Shown: positions 18,760-28,491, numbered from the stretch's first letter. The stretch is DNA of 64,000 bases from G039954875 sp039954875 (GCA_039954875.1 CP157202.1:558001-622000), one strand, 5' to 3'. Notes: generated by a model not told the origin, from the sequence alone. Translations and numbers: made by a program.

Positions 18760-19539
18760 ATGGAGATTTTATTTAAACCTTATGCATGGATTGCCTTATC
18801 CACACTTGTTCTTATGGAAATAGTGCTTGGGATAGACAATCTGTTGTTTTTATCGATCATCTCCGGAAAGCCTCAGCCAGTACTACCCGACTTAGTCCTG
18901 GTTATGCTTTTTCGAATAGAGCTCCTCTTATACATATTTTTGGTATTGGAGTTATCAAAAATCTTAATTGAATTTTAACTTGAATTTGGATAAGGGATCA
19001 CTTCTTAGGTCAAAACATAATCTTATTACTCGGCGGTATTTTCATCATCTATAAAAAGGTCAACAAGATCCATCATAAATTGAAAGACATCCATGAAGGG
19101 GGATATCTATCTCCATCGAAGCACTCCTTTTTGGGGTGATAGTACAAATCATATTGCTCGATATGTTATTTTCTACCGATAGCATCTTGACGGCTATCGG
19201 ACAGACTAGCTTGAAAGAAAACCTTCTGAAGGCTTTGGCCACATTTTTTTTGGGGGGGCTTCTTGATTGTATTGGGTATCATCGTTACTGTTGTAGTGAC
19301 GTTCGTCTTTTCAGGTTCAGTGAATCAGTTTCATTCATCTACACCTTTAATACAGATTCTCAGACTTTCTTTTCTCCTATTAATCTGTGTGATGTTCTTA
19401 TTGGAGCCCTCTCATATGGGGAATTTTTTCTTGGGCGGAAATACCATCCAGGCCCATCTCTAAGGGGTGTTTGTATCTAGTAATCTTTTTTATCCTACTG
19501 GTAGAGGTTTTGAATATAAAGAGGAGAAAGCATTGTTAG
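18760..19539 (+). pseudogene. TerC-family membrane protein, decayed
   Basis: The fragments follow TerC order: MEILFKPYAWIALSTLVLME, EIVLGIDNLLFLSIISGK with the family's EIVLGIDN, FLLGGIFIIYKKVNKIH, VIVQIILLDMLFSTDSILTA, VIVLGIIVTVVVTFVFSGSV and FLLLICVMFLLEPSHMGNFF. Frame changes fall near 18975, 19110 and 19260. TerC proteins are implicated in metal (Mn/Ca) efflux. With the EamA remnant next door, two transporters have been lost in one stretch. Confidence 0.8.
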
Positions 19540-19601
19540 TCCTTAAAACGTATCACAAATACATCATATTCTTAAAAAAAAACAATAAGTACGATAATAA
19601 A

Positions 19602-21005
19602 CTAAATGTGCAGAGGTCTATTGCTGGTAGCAGATAAGGCCGCTTCTCTGATGGCCTCAGAGAAGGTCGGATGTGGATGAGAGATCCTTGTAATGTCCTC
19701 GGCAGAAGCACGAAATTCCATTACTGTGACAGCCTCCATGATCATATCTGCTGCACGGGCTCCGATCATATGTACGCCTAAAATTTCATCAGTCTTCTCA
19801 TCGGCTAATATTTTTACCAGACCGTCCATATCGCCACTGGCACGGGCACGGCCCAAGGCACGCATCGGAAACTGACCAGTTTTGTAGGAGATGCATTTTT
19901 CTTGCAATTGAGTTTCGGTCTTGCCTACACCGGCTACTTCTGGCCACGTATAGACCACCGACGGGATTAGATTATAATCGATATGAGGCTTTTGACCCAC
20001 TAATCGTTCTACGACACACAGGCCCTCTTCTTCGGCTTTATGGGCTAACATTATTCCTCCGATGACATCACCTATGGCATAGACGTTTTCAACACTGGTT
20101 TGCATATTTGCGTTGACTAAAACAAAACCTTTAGCATCTTTTTCAATTCCAAGTTTTTCCAAGCCAAGCCCTTCAGTAAAAGGTTTACGCCCTACGGCTA
20201 CAAGGCAATAATCACCTGTGAGTTGTATATTCTTGCCCTCTTGGGTCTCGGTCTTAACAATAACCTCAGCATCTTGCATTTTTACCCCTGTGACCCGGGT
20301 AGAGAGATGGAACTGAATCCCAGATTTCTTTAGGATTTTTTGTGATTCTTTGCTCAAGGTATGATCCATTATGGGGATGAGCCTATTCATGAATTCGACA
20401 ACAACGACTTCACTTCCTAATCTATTGTACACCGAGCTAATTTCTAAGCCGATTACACCGCCTCCGATGACTATCAAACGCTTAGGTACTTCAGCCAGGG
20501 CTAAGGCTTCGGTAGAGGAAATAATTCGTTTTTTGTCGATGTCTAAACCCGGTAGACTGGAAGGCTTAGATCCTGTAGCGATAATGGCGTAACGAAATTC
20601 GATCTCTTCGACAGACTTATCTCTTCCATAGATCGAAATATGGTTCTTGTCTTTGAAGGTGCCCCATCCGTAGTGAACGTTGATCTTATTTTTGTCCATC
20701 AGATACTTCATGCCATCACAGGTCTGCTTGACTACTTGATCTTTGCGGGCTATCAATTGCTTGAAGTCTAAAGACAAATCCTTGTAAAGGATGCCATGGA
20801 TAGAGAAATTTTTCTGTGCTTGATGGTAATGTTCAGAAGAGTCCAAAAGCGCTTTCGAAGGGATACAGCCTACATTGAGACAAGTTCCTCCCAAGGTAGG
20901 ATATTTTTCGATGAGTGTCGTTTTGAAACCAAGCTGTGCGGCGCGGATAGCAGTGACATATCCTCCTGGGCCAGAACCTATGATAGCGATATCGTATGCA
21001 TTCAT
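19602..21005 (-). CDS. lpdA: Dihydrolipoyl dehydrogenase (E3)
   Basis: This 467-residue FAD enzyme reoxidises dihydrolipoamide in 2-oxoacid dehydrogenase and glycine cleavage complexes. It shows the FAD motif IIGSGPGGYVTAIRAAQLG, the redox disulfide GGTCLNVGCIPSK (Cys42, Cys47), the NAD motif VIGGGVIGLEISSVYNRLG, VYAIGDVIGG, and the C-terminal dimer-interface SHPHPTFSEA with the catalytic His-Glu. It would serve the fused E1 encoded at 26-28.4 kb. The E2 component is not in this window. A near-perfect promoter lies upstream. Confidence 0.95.
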   Translation of the reverse strand: MNAYDIAIIGSGPGGYVTAIRAAQLGFKTTLIEKYPTLGGTCLNVGCIPSKALLDSSEHYHQAQKNFSIHGILYKDLSLDFKQLIARKDQVVKQTCDGMKYLMDKNKINVHYGWGTFKDKNHISIYGRDKSVEEIEFRYAIIATGSKPSSLPGLDIDKKRIISSTEALALAEVPKRLIVIGGGVIGLEISSVYNRLGSEVVVVEFMNRLIPIMDHTLSKESQKILKKSGIQFHLSTRVTGVKMQDAEVIVKTETQEGKNIQLTGDYCLVAVGRKPFTEGLGLEKLGIEKDAKGFVLVNANMQTSVENVYAIGDVIGGIMLAHKAEEEGLCVVERLVGQKPHIDYNLIPSVVYTWPEVAGVGKTETQLQEKCISYKTGQFPMRALGRARASGDMDGLVKILADEKTDEILGVHMIGARAADMIMEAVTVMEFRASAEDITRISHPHPTFSEAIREAALSATSNRPLHI

Positions 21006-21024
21006 TTTTGGCGTATTGATGGAT

Positions 21025-21055
21025 CAAATTTACTGATATAAAGGATATAGACAAT
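21025..21055 (-). promoter_or_regulatory. lpdA promoter (-33 ATTG / -7 TAAATTTG)
   Basis: On the minus strand ATTG, 19 bases, then TAAATTTG, exactly the Bacteroidota arrangement. It ends 20 bases before the lpdA ATG. Confidence 0.7.
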
Positions 21056-21071
21056 CATATCATCGGAGCCC

Positions 21072-22043
21072 TCACATATCCAAGACATGGGCAAAGATCA
21101 AAGGGGCGACGATAGTGGCATCGGATTCGATGACAAATCTTGGGCTATCCACATCTAGTTTACCCCAGGTGATCTTTTCGTTGGGGACAGCGCCAGAATA
21201 AGATCCGTAACTGGTGGTAGAATCCGAGATCTGGCAAAAATAACTCCATAAAGGGGTCTCTTTCAATTGCATGTCTTGATGTAGCATCGGTACGACACAG
21301 ATGGGGAAATCTCCTGCAATACCTCCACCGATTTGAAAAAATCCTACCCCTTTACCAGACGCATTATTGTGATACCAATTTGCCAGAAAACTCATATATT
21401 CGATCCCGTTTTTTACAATGGAGGGTTTTAATTGACCTTTTATACAATAGGCGGCGAAGATATTACCCATCGTACTGTCTTCCCAACCGGGCACGACGAT
21501 ACGCAAATCCTTCTCGGCAGCAGCCAACATCCAACTGTCTTTCGGATCGATTTCGTAATAGGGTTCTAGGAGGCCGCTTCGTAACAATTCGTACATGTAC
21601 TCATGGGGAAAGTATCGTTCGGCTTTTATTTCTGCTCTATACCATGTCTCATAGATGTGTTTTTCTAATCGTCTAAAGGCTTCTTCTTCGGGTATGCAAG
21701 TATCAGTGACGCGATTCCAGCCCTTGACTAATAGTTCCCTTTCCTGCTGAGGGGTTAAGCCTCTATAGTGTGGTATGCGTTTGTAATTAGAATGGGCTAC
21801 GAGATTCATCAGGTCTTCTTCTAGATTGGCGCCAGTGCAGGAAATAATCTGTACTTTATCTTGGCGAATCATCTCAGCCAAGATCTTGCCTAATTCTGCA
21901 GTGCTCATAGCCCCGGCTAAGGTTATCATCATTTTTCCACCTTGTCTCAGATGGGTTTTGTAGGCTTTAGAAGCTTCTACTAGAGCAGCTGCGTTGAAGT
22001 GTAAGAAATATTTCTCAATGAAAGAACTAATCGGATTGGCCAT
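21072..22043 (-). CDS. Deoxyhypusine synthase-like protein
   Basis: The 323-residue protein belongs to the deoxyhypusine synthase superfamily: MMITLAGAMSTAELGKILAE, QIISCTGANLEEDLMNLVAH, VPGWEDSTMGNIFAAY, QIGGGIAGDFPICVVPML and SYSGAVPNEKITWGKLDVDS. The lysine in WGKL (Lys295) matches the eukaryotic enzyme's catalytic lysine, which forms the butylimine intermediate from spermidine. Bacteria lack eIF5A, so the bacterial homologues are thought to modify small molecules (for example homospermidine-type chemistry) rather than a protein. The gene is intact and lies between rny and lpdA. The substrate here is unknown. Confidence 0.85.
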   Translation of the reverse strand: MANPISSFIEKYFLHFNAAALVEASKAYKTHLRQGGKMMITLAGAMSTAELGKILAEMIRQDKVQIISCTGANLEEDLMNLVAHSNYKRIPHYRGLTPQQERELLVKGWNRVTDTCIPEEEAFRRLEKHIYETWYRAEIKAERYFPHEYMYELLRSGLLEPYYEIDPKDSWMLAAAEKDLRIVVPGWEDSTMGNIFAAYCIKGQLKPSIVKNGIEYMSFLANWYHNNASGKGVGFFQIGGGIAGDFPICVVPMLHQDMQLKETPLWSYFCQISDSTTSYGSYSGAVPNEKITWGKLDVDSPRFVIESDATIVAPLIFAHVLDM

Positions 22044-22167
22044 AGTTTAAACTGGATTTTTTTTACTGATTTAAAATTTCCGACTTGGATTAGAGTCTAT
22101 TTTCTCATTCAAAAATATCAAAAAAAATTATTTTAGCTAAACAAAATATCTAGCCCTATAAGACATT

Positions 22168-23739
22168 TCATTTAGCGATCTGTATAGCTCTGGTCTCTCG
22201 GATGACGGTGACTTTTACCTGGCCGGGATAGATCATCTGGTTCTGAATCTTGTCTGTGATTTCGTAAGATAATTGAAAGGTTTTTTTATCATCGATCTTA
22301 TCACTCTCGACCATTACACGCAATTCACGACCTGCTTGTATAGCAAAGGCCTTATTTACACCGTCAAAACTCAGGGCGGTATTTTCAAGATCTTTTAACC
22401 GCTTCATATAGGATTCAAAAGTGCTTCTCCGTATTCCGGGGCGGGCACCGCTGATGGCGTCGGCTACTTGTACAATGGGCGAAATAAGGGTATTCATCTC
22501 GATTTCGTCATGATGGGCACCTATAGCATTACACACATCGGGGTGTTCTCCATATCTTTCGGCCCATTGCATACCTAGGAGGGCATGAGGTAATTCGGTT
22601 TCGGTCTCGGGGATTTTACCGATGTCGTGTAAGAAGCCTGCACGTTTGGCTAATTTGGTATTTAAACCTAGTTCTGCAGCCAATACACTAGCTAAATTAG
22701 CCACTTCACGAGCATGTTGTAAGAGGTTTTGCCCGTAGGAAGAACGATACTTCATTCGACCAATGGTTTTGATCAACTCGGGATGCAGGCCATGAATACC
22801 AATATCGATCACGTTTTTTTTTCCGGTTTCAATGATCTCTTCTTCGATCTGTCTCTCTGTCTTGGTTACGATTTCTTCGATACGTGCTGGATGGATGCGT
22901 CCGTCCAAGACCAATTTATGAAGCGAAAGTCTAGCAATCTCTCGGCGCACAGGGTTGAAACAAGATAAAAGAATGGCTTCAGGTGTATCATCGACGATGA
23001 TCTCTACTCCTGTGGCTTGCTCAAGTGCTCGGATGTTACGTCCCTCACGGCCAATTATACGACCTTTGATGTCATCAGATTCGATGTTGAAGACCGATAC
23101 CGCATTTTCGATAGCTTGCTCGGTACCTATCCTCTGGATAGCTTGGACGACGATTTTTCTAGCCTCTGTCTTAGCAGTTAATTGAGATTCTTCTACGATC
23201 TGTTGTATGTAGGACTGAGCTTTCACCTTGGCCTCATCTTTGAGGACTTCGACCAATGCTTCACGGGCTTCTCTAGCTGAATAATTGGATGTTCTCTCCA
23301 ATAATTCTACTTGTTTGGTATGTATATTGTTGAGTTCTTCTTGCTTCTTTTGAAAAACTTGTACTCGTTTTTCATAGTCGGTAATTTGTGTTTCCAAACG
23401 CACATTTTTTCTATGCTGGATCTCGATCTCTTTGGAAAGCCTGGCTTCTTCTTCACGGATGCGTTTTTCGATGTCAATGATTTTTTTCTCACGGATATTG
23501 CATTCTTTTTCGTGCCTAGATTTGAGTTCTATAAATCGTTCTTTGGTTTGAAGTATCTTATCTTTCTTAATAGTTTCACCTTCTCTCTCAGCGTTTTTAA
23601 TAATTTTTCGGGCTTTACTAATAGCCTCTTCCAACAATTGATTATATCTTTTTAAGATAGCCCTCTTACGAAGATTGTAACAAAGGACAAATCCCGCTAT
23701 CAATCCTCCTACAATGGCTATCATAATGTTCATTTCCAT
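22168..23739 (-). CDS. rny: Ribonuclease Y
   Basis: RNase Y is a membrane-anchored endoribonuclease that starts mRNA decay. The 523 residues show an N-terminal transmembrane helix (IMIAIVGGLIAGFVLCYNL), a long charged coiled coil to about residue 200, the KH domain with GRIIGREGRNIRALEQATG, and the HD domain with FLHDIGKIPE and GAHHDE. The start MEMNIMIAIVGG places the helix directly at the N-terminus. The gene lies downstream of zapA with a structured gap between them. Confidence 0.95.
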   Translation of the reverse strand: MEMNIMIAIVGGLIAGFVLCYNLRKRAILKRYNQLLEEAISKARKIIKNAEREGETIKKDKILQTKERFIELKSRHEKECNIREKKIIDIEKRIREEEARLSKEIEIQHRKNVRLETQITDYEKRVQVFQKKQEELNNIHTKQVELLERTSNYSAREAREALVEVLKDEAKVKAQSYIQQIVEESQLTAKTEARKIVVQAIQRIGTEQAIENAVSVFNIESDDIKGRIIGREGRNIRALEQATGVEIIVDDTPEAILLSCFNPVRREIARLSLHKLVLDGRIHPARIEEIVTKTERQIEEEIIETGKKNVIDIGIHGLHPELIKTIGRMKYRSSYGQNLLQHAREVANLASVLAAELGLNTKLAKRAGFLHDIGKIPETETELPHALLGMQWAERYGEHPDVCNAIGAHHDEIEMNTLISPIVQVADAISGARPGIRRSTFESYMKRLKDLENTALSFDGVNKAFAIQAGRELRVMVESDKIDDKKTFQLSYEITDKIQNQMIYPGQVKVTVIRETRAIQIAK

Positions 23740-23789
23740 ATTTTAATTCTTTTTAAAATAAAAAAACCCACTCCATTTCTTTTAAAAAT

Positions 23790-23925
23790 CGCAAGCTCTT
23801 TATCAATAGGATTGAGGTCAAGACATCGTTCAGGTATTGCTGTGCTTGGTTTGAACCCCTCGAAAGTACAAGCCCCGATCTACAATGTCATTGACTTGGT
23901 AATTGAGCTCATGTTGAGCTTATAA
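23790..23925 (-). ncRNA. Candidate structured RNA, possibly 6S-like
   Basis: The gap between zapA and rny folds into a long rod. An outer helix pairs AAGCTC with GAGCTT (23793-23798 and 23916-23921). Then comes a large internal bubble. A 12-pair helix follows (GTCAA+GACATTG with CGATGTC+TTGAC, 23817-23828 and 23883-23895, one bulged base), and an inner GCTTG/CAAGC. Closing stem, central bubble and terminal stem is the 6S RNA plan, and ssrS follows zapA in many bacteria. A TTG-N21-TACATCTG promoter-like pair lies upstream on the minus strand near 23940-23970. No terminator is clear. Identity is inference. Confidence 0.42.
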
Positions 23926-23973
23926 ATTGCAATTGAAACAGATGTAGGTATAGTACACAGAAAGTTTCAACCT

Positions 23974-24261
23974 TTACAAGGCTTCATCCATCTGCTTGAT
24001 GATATCTCCTATGCTATGATATAAAAATTTTTCTCCCCTATGTTTGTCTCGTTGCCCGATTTCTATCCTCGAAGCATATTGCAATAAACACATAGAAAGC
24101 GTATCTTGCTTATCCCTGACAGCATACTTGAGCTCGATATTTTTGAGCGCTGCTGCAATATCTTTTGCAGCCTTGCGCACAGCAGATTCCTCCTCTTTTA
24201 GAACAGTCATCGGATAATACCTATCTGCAATCAGTACATTTATCTTGACACGTTCTTGCAT
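23974..24261 (-). CDS. zapA: Cell division protein ZapA
   Basis: ZapA cross-links FtsZ filaments. The 95-residue form starting MQERVKINVLIADRYYPMTV has the family's N-terminal strand and ADRxYPxTV motif. KYAVRDKQDTLSMCLLQYAS follows, matching Bacteroidota ZapA, and a short C-terminal helix ends the protein. A longer start at 24288 would overlap the upstream gene by 17 bases and adds residues unlike the family. It is the second gene of a two-gene unit. Confidence 0.88.
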   Translation of the reverse strand: MQERVKINVLIADRYYPMTVLKEEESAVRKAAKDIAAALKNIELKYAVRDKQDTLSMCLLQYASRIEIGQRDKHRGEKFLYHSIGDIIKQMDEAL

Positions 24262-24271
24262 GATGTTTCTA

Positions 24272-24556
24272 CTATTTGAGTTGATCAATACATTGATCGA
24301 TCCTTCTAACCAATAGATTTATCTTATATTTCATTAACTTTTTATAGGCTTTGTCGCCCAGCATTGCATTCGCTACCTTGAGCCACTCGTTCGCTTCCTT
24401 CAATTCTAAATTGACTGTTTGCTGTTTTTTTAGTTTTTGCTTCAATTTCTGATTTTCTTCCTTCAACATCATGATCGTTTGTTTCCGATCTTTATGGGAG
24501 GCTAGTAGGGTAACTAATTTTTCTTTCAATTGCGTCAATAAGCCTTCTATATCCAT
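24272..24556 (-). CDS. Small coiled-coil protein upstream of zapA
   Basis: The 94-residue protein is almost entirely helical and charged, with a heptad-like core (LKEENQKLKQKLKKQQTVNL) and a basic end. No catalytic motif is visible. Its position directly before zapA is typical for a small coiled-coil protein in Bacteroidota, and it may act in division. I do not recognise a named family. Confidence 0.7.
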   Translation of the reverse strand: MDIEGLLTQLKEKLVTLLASHKDRKQTIMMLKEENQKLKQKLKKQQTVNLELKEANEWLKVANAMLGDKAYKKLMKYKINLLVRRIDQCIDQLK

Positions 24557-24585
24557 AGGTTGAACGCCAGCTGAAAATGCAGTAA

Positions 24586-24593
24586 CAAATGTA
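24586..24593 (-). promoter_or_regulatory. -7 promoter element of the zapA unit
   Basis: TACATTTG on the minus strand is an exact TAnnTTTG, 30 bases before the coiled-coil gene's ATG. Confidence 0.5.
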
Positions 24594-24599
24594 CATACG

Positions 24600-25569
24600 C
24601 AAACTGAATTACTGAAAAATATTCTAAAGAAGTCATCAAGAGATTAGGTCATTAGCATGCTTCTAGAAACCTCATACAGGTCTGCCTCAAATGAGAAAAC
24701 CCGTAGATAAGATTTTAAAAAAAAAACAATTTCTTGACCTCCTTTCATTAAGGCAAAACCGTCTTCTCGAAATAATCGAACTATCCTATTTGGAAGATAT
24801 GTGGAAGACAAGAATTGAATGAATCTGTTTTTTTTGAAATATCTTTTTTAAGATTTTAGTATTTTTATTTAGGTATCGCTCTTTTGTTTTTCCCATCAAT
24901 CCTCTGCACACCCATGAAAAGGATTTTTTTAACTACTACTCACGGCTCTATACCTTTACACCACCCTAATGGAAGGAAAATTATCATTCGGGCTATGGTG
25001 CTATCCAAGAGGCACAACACTTCTTCACCCGCAACGATTTGGACTTATTCCACAAGACTGAAAGTGGCTTTTTATCCTGGAAATGAGTTATAGTACCGGC
25101 CTGAATGTTTTTTTAACACTTTTGACAGCCTAACAATTGCAACAGATTATCGACTATACTACTACAGAAAAAAAATATTCTATATATTAAACTGAGTGAT
25201 ATGTGTTTAACTATCTATAACTACTTTGGGTCAAAGCTTCGCATCAGGTATATCGTCTACTTTTCGAAAGTCGCTGGGACAAGACTACGGAGATTTACTT
25301 TTAGTTTAAATTCTAAAAAGTCTTGACTAATCTTGTCAACTTCACTACAGAAAAATATTTCTACCTTATCTATTTTTATACTTTCAGCCCAAAGGTATAA
25401 CCTAAACTCTGGCAAAATGCTATCTTTAAATGACTTTTCACACGGATGCATTAATGGCGGTCTTGTAACCTATTCATTTCAAAGGCTAGGTACGTAGCGC
25501 TTTGCAAGCAGCTGGATTTATGATAGAGAAATATCCCGGACCATCAGGGAAAAGGGAGATGTCATAAAC
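24600..25569. other. Decayed intergenic region
   Basis: Nearly 1 kb holds no intact gene. Plus-strand fragments near 24980-25110 (ENYHSGYGAIQEAQHFFTRN, then LEMSYSTGLNVFLT after a shift) look like a former beta-barrel envelope protein, but too weakly to name. A 64-codon minus-strand frame at 25257-25451 is unidentified. Confidence 0.4.
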
Positions 25570-26001
25570 GTGGAAAAAACAATCTCTATCGTGAATAGAT
25601 TGAACATCAGAGTATACGGCATCCTAGAATATCGAGGGAAAATCCTCCTCATCGAGGAGTCTTATTTACAGCAAATTATCGTTAAGTTTCCCGGTGGTGG
25701 GCTGAACTTCGGTGAGGGGCTTATCGATGCGTTGAAACGTGAATTTCTCGAAGAACTCGACCTACCTATAGTGATCCGAAGCCATTTTTATACTTTGGAT
25801 TTTTTTCAACCTTCGGCCTTCTGTAAGCAGGAGCAATTTTTGGCTATTTATTATAAGGTCTATACGCATGATCTATATAGATTAAAAATATTAGATCCTA
25901 AAATTATACGGCTATATTGGACTCCCTTAGAAAGCTTGGATGAGGATATACTTACCTTGCCTGTAGACAAAAAAGTCGTCACACTCCTCAAACATGAATG
26001 A
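25570..26001 (+). CDS. Nudix hydrolase
   Basis: This 143-residue protein carries a Nudix box, GGLNFGEGLIDALKREFLEE then LDLPI, matching Gx5Ex7REUxEExGU except Asp in place of the last Gly. The metal-binding REFLEE glutamates are present. Nudix enzymes hydrolyse nucleoside diphosphates linked to another moiety. The substrate is not predictable. The apparent start is GTG at 25570, with no ATG in a suitable place. Its stop codon abuts the stop codon of the convergent E1 gene with no spacer. Confidence 0.8.
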   Translation: MEKTISIVNRLNIRVYGILEYRGKILLIEESYLQQIIVKFPGGGLNFGEGLIDALKREFLEELDLPIVIRSHFYTLDFFQPSAFCKQEQFLAIYYKVYTHDLYRLKILDPKIIRLYWTPLESLDEDILTLPVDKKVVTLLKHE

Positions 26002-28446
26002 TCAATTCAATAGCGGATAACACATAGGTTTGGCCTCATGCATGAGGCAATAGACCTTCTCAACCACATTTTCGACCGAAGGTTTTGAAAAATAATCTCC
26101 ATCGGATCCATAAGCTGGACGGTGCGCTTTAGCAGTGACCGTTATAGGCTGGCTGTCGAGTTGATGGTAGCCGTTTTGCTCCTCAAGGATCTTTTGCAAT
26201 AAATAGGCTGAGGCACCACCTGGTACATCTTCATCGATAACAGCCAAGCGATGAGTCTTGGCCAAACTCTTGACAATATTATGCTGAAGATCAAATGGTA
26301 ATAAAGACTGCACATCGATCACTTCGGCCTCTATTTGCAAGTTAGAGAGTACTTCAGCAGCTTGGGTCACCACCCGCCAAGTAGAACCGTAAGTGACTAT
26401 GGTAATATCCCGGCCTACTCGAGTGGTCTCTACTTGCCCAATGGGAGTCCTGAATGCTCCGAGGTTGGAGGGTAATTTTTCTTTCAATCGATAGCCATTT
26501 AGGCATTCAACGACCAGCGCAGGTTCATCTGCAGTCAAAAGTGTATTGTAAAAACCGACGGCTTTGACCATATTACGCGGGACTAGGATCAATATACCAC
26601 GTAAAAAATGGAGGAGTCCTCCCATAGGCGAACCCGAGTGCCATATCCCTTCAAGCCTATGCCCGCGCGTGCGGATGATAACTGGGGCTTTCTGCCCACC
26701 TCTGGTACGGTAATGCAAGCAAGCCAAATCGTCACTCATCGTGTGCAGTGCGTAAAGCACATAATCGAGATATTGGATCTCAACAATGGGACGCAAACCT
26801 CGCATAGCCAGGCCTATACCTTGACCAATCATGGTAGCTTCACGTATGCCTGTATCGCTGACACGGATCTCTCCATATTTGGCTTGAAGTCCCTCGAGCC
26901 CCTGATTGACATCGCCGATCTTACCCACATCTTCACCAAAGATCAATAGATCGGGATGGGTTTCCAAAAGCTTGTCAAAATTATCCCTTAAAACGATCCG
27001 GCCGTCGACCTCTTGAGCCTCATCTGCATAAGTGGGCAAGACCTCTGTAACTCGGATAGATGCTTGAGACGAAAGACTATGCAAGTGCGAAGAATAGTTG
27101 CTTCGTTCTTTAGAATATCTGCTTTCAAACCATTCTAAGAGTCGATCTTTCTGTGGAGCTTGTATACCAGCGAGTAGGTAAAGTGATTGTCTAACAGTAG
27201 AAAAAACACACTTCTTAGTCAATTCAAAACTAGTGCTTAATTTTTCAACCTGCACTTTAAGTAATTTTTTTTCAGGGAACGCGACAAGTATTTCTTGTAA
27301 TAGAGCTAATGCTTCTTGCCTCATCGTTTGGATGGGGCTTCGGAAAGCCTCCCAGGCTACCTTTTGTTCTTCACGTACATATTTTTTTGCTTCGAGATCG
27401 ATTTGATCTAGCTGAGCAATATCAGCGATTCGAAGGATTTTATGATCGTATGTCAATTCAAAATCTAAGATCCATTCGCGGAACTTCTTTAAACCGTCGT
27501 AGGTACGTTCCCATTCGAGACGTTCCTTGGACTTGTATCGTTCGTGCGAACCCGATGTAGAATGTCCTTGAGGCTGAGTAAGTTCACTTACGTGCACCAA
27601 TACGGGTATATGTTCACGACGGGCTATTTTTTCGGCCTGGGCATAGGCTTTGACCAAAGCTGTATAATTCCACCCTTCTACCGTGATGATCTCTAAACCA
27701 TTTTCGGAACTTGTCCGCTGAAATCCAGCCACAAGTGTGCTGAGATTTTCTTTAGCAAACTGATAGCTATTGGGGACAGAAATCCCATAACTATCATCCC
27801 AGACTGAAAGTACTATCGGCACTTGCAATACTCCAGCAGCATTGATCGTCTCCCAAAATAGCCCTTGGGCTGTACTGGCATTACCGATAGTTCCAAAGGC
27901 CACTTCATCACCTCGACGAGAGAAAGCACTATGGGTCTTTTCCAGAGTTTTAAGTTGCTTATAAACCTTGGAAGCTTGAGCCAAACCAAGTAATCTAGGC
28001 AATTGGCCAGCAGTACACGAGATATCAGCACTTGAATTATTTTGTTCGATAAGCACCTTCCAACGACCCTCCTCATCAAGAAATCGTGTAGCGAAATGAG
28101 CGGGCATCATTCTACCAGCAGCGGCCGGTTCGGCTTGCACCTCCGTATGAGCATATAATTGAGCAAAAAAGCTACGCACAGTCAAGGCATCAATGGCCAT
28201 CATGAAAGTCTGATCACGATAGTAACCCGAACGAAAATCGCCTCTCTTGAAAACCTTTGCCATGGCCAACTGAGGGAGCTCTTTCCCATCACCAAAAGCA
28301 CCAAATTTCGCATTACCGCTCAATACCTCTTTACGCCCAAGAATGCTAACTTCACGACTGATACGCGCCAATCTATAATCACTTAAAATAACCTGTCGGA
28401 ACTCTTCAAAAAATAATTGCGTAGTAACTTTCAACTCTATATCCAT
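26002..28446 (-). CDS. Fused alpha/beta E1 of a 2-oxoacid dehydrogenase complex
   Basis: The 814 residues join both E1 subunits. The alpha half (to about 430) has GDGKELPQLAMAKVFKRGDF, YYRDQTFMMAIDALTVRSFF and the thiamine-diphosphate region GDEVAFGTIGNASTAQG. The beta half has LLIFGEDVGKIGDVNQGLEG, VSDTGIREATMIGQGIGLAM and VIDVQSLLPFD. The complex oxidatively decarboxylates pyruvate or branched-chain 2-oxoacids to acyl-CoA with E2 and LpdA. Sequence alone does not decide the substrate. This fused architecture is common in Bacteroidota. A TAAATTTG promoter element lies 38 bases upstream. Confidence 0.88.
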   Translation of the reverse strand: MDIELKVTTQLFFEEFRQVILSDYRLARISREVSILGRKEVLSGNAKFGAFGDGKELPQLAMAKVFKRGDFRSGYYRDQTFMMAIDALTVRSFFAQLYAHTEVQAEPAAAGRMMPAHFATRFLDEEGRWKVLIEQNNSSADISCTAGQLPRLLGLAQASKVYKQLKTLEKTHSAFSRRGDEVAFGTIGNASTAQGLFWETINAAGVLQVPIVLSVWDDSYGISVPNSYQFAKENLSTLVAGFQRTSSENGLEIITVEGWNYTALVKAYAQAEKIARREHIPVLVHVSELTQPQGHSTSGSHERYKSKERLEWERTYDGLKKFREWILDFELTYDHKILRIADIAQLDQIDLEAKKYVREEQKVAWEAFRSPIQTMRQEALALLQEILVAFPEKKLLKVQVEKLSTSFELTKKCVFSTVRQSLYLLAGIQAPQKDRLLEWFESRYSKERSNYSSHLHSLSSQASIRVTEVLPTYADEAQEVDGRIVLRDNFDKLLETHPDLLIFGEDVGKIGDVNQGLEGLQAKYGEIRVSDTGIREATMIGQGIGLAMRGLRPIVEIQYLDYVLYALHTMSDDLACLHYRTRGGQKAPVIIRTRGHRLEGIWHSGSPMGGLLHFLRGILILVPRNMVKAVGFYNTLLTADEPALVVECLNGYRLKEKLPSNLGAFRTPIGQVETTRVGRDITIVTYGSTWRVVTQAAEVLSNLQIEAEVIDVQSLLPFDLQHNIVKSLAKTHRLAVIDEDVPGGASAYLLQKILEEQNGYHQLDSQPITVTAKAHRPAYGSDGDYFSKPSVENVVEKVYCLMHEAKPMCYPLLN

Positions 28447-28483
28447 CCGATGATTTGATTAAACAATAATTCGGACTAAAACG

Positions 28484-28491
28484 CAAATTTA
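28484..28491 (-). promoter_or_regulatory. -7 promoter element of the E1 gene
   Basis: TAAATTTG on the minus strand is an exact TAnnTTTG, 38 bases before the ATG. The -33 region is not well matched. Confidence 0.5.

Noticed and set aside
23840..23895. GGGGTTCAAACC on the minus strand as a tRNA T arm
   Set aside because: No acceptor or anticodon arm can be built. The sequence sits in the loop of the candidate 6S-like structure.
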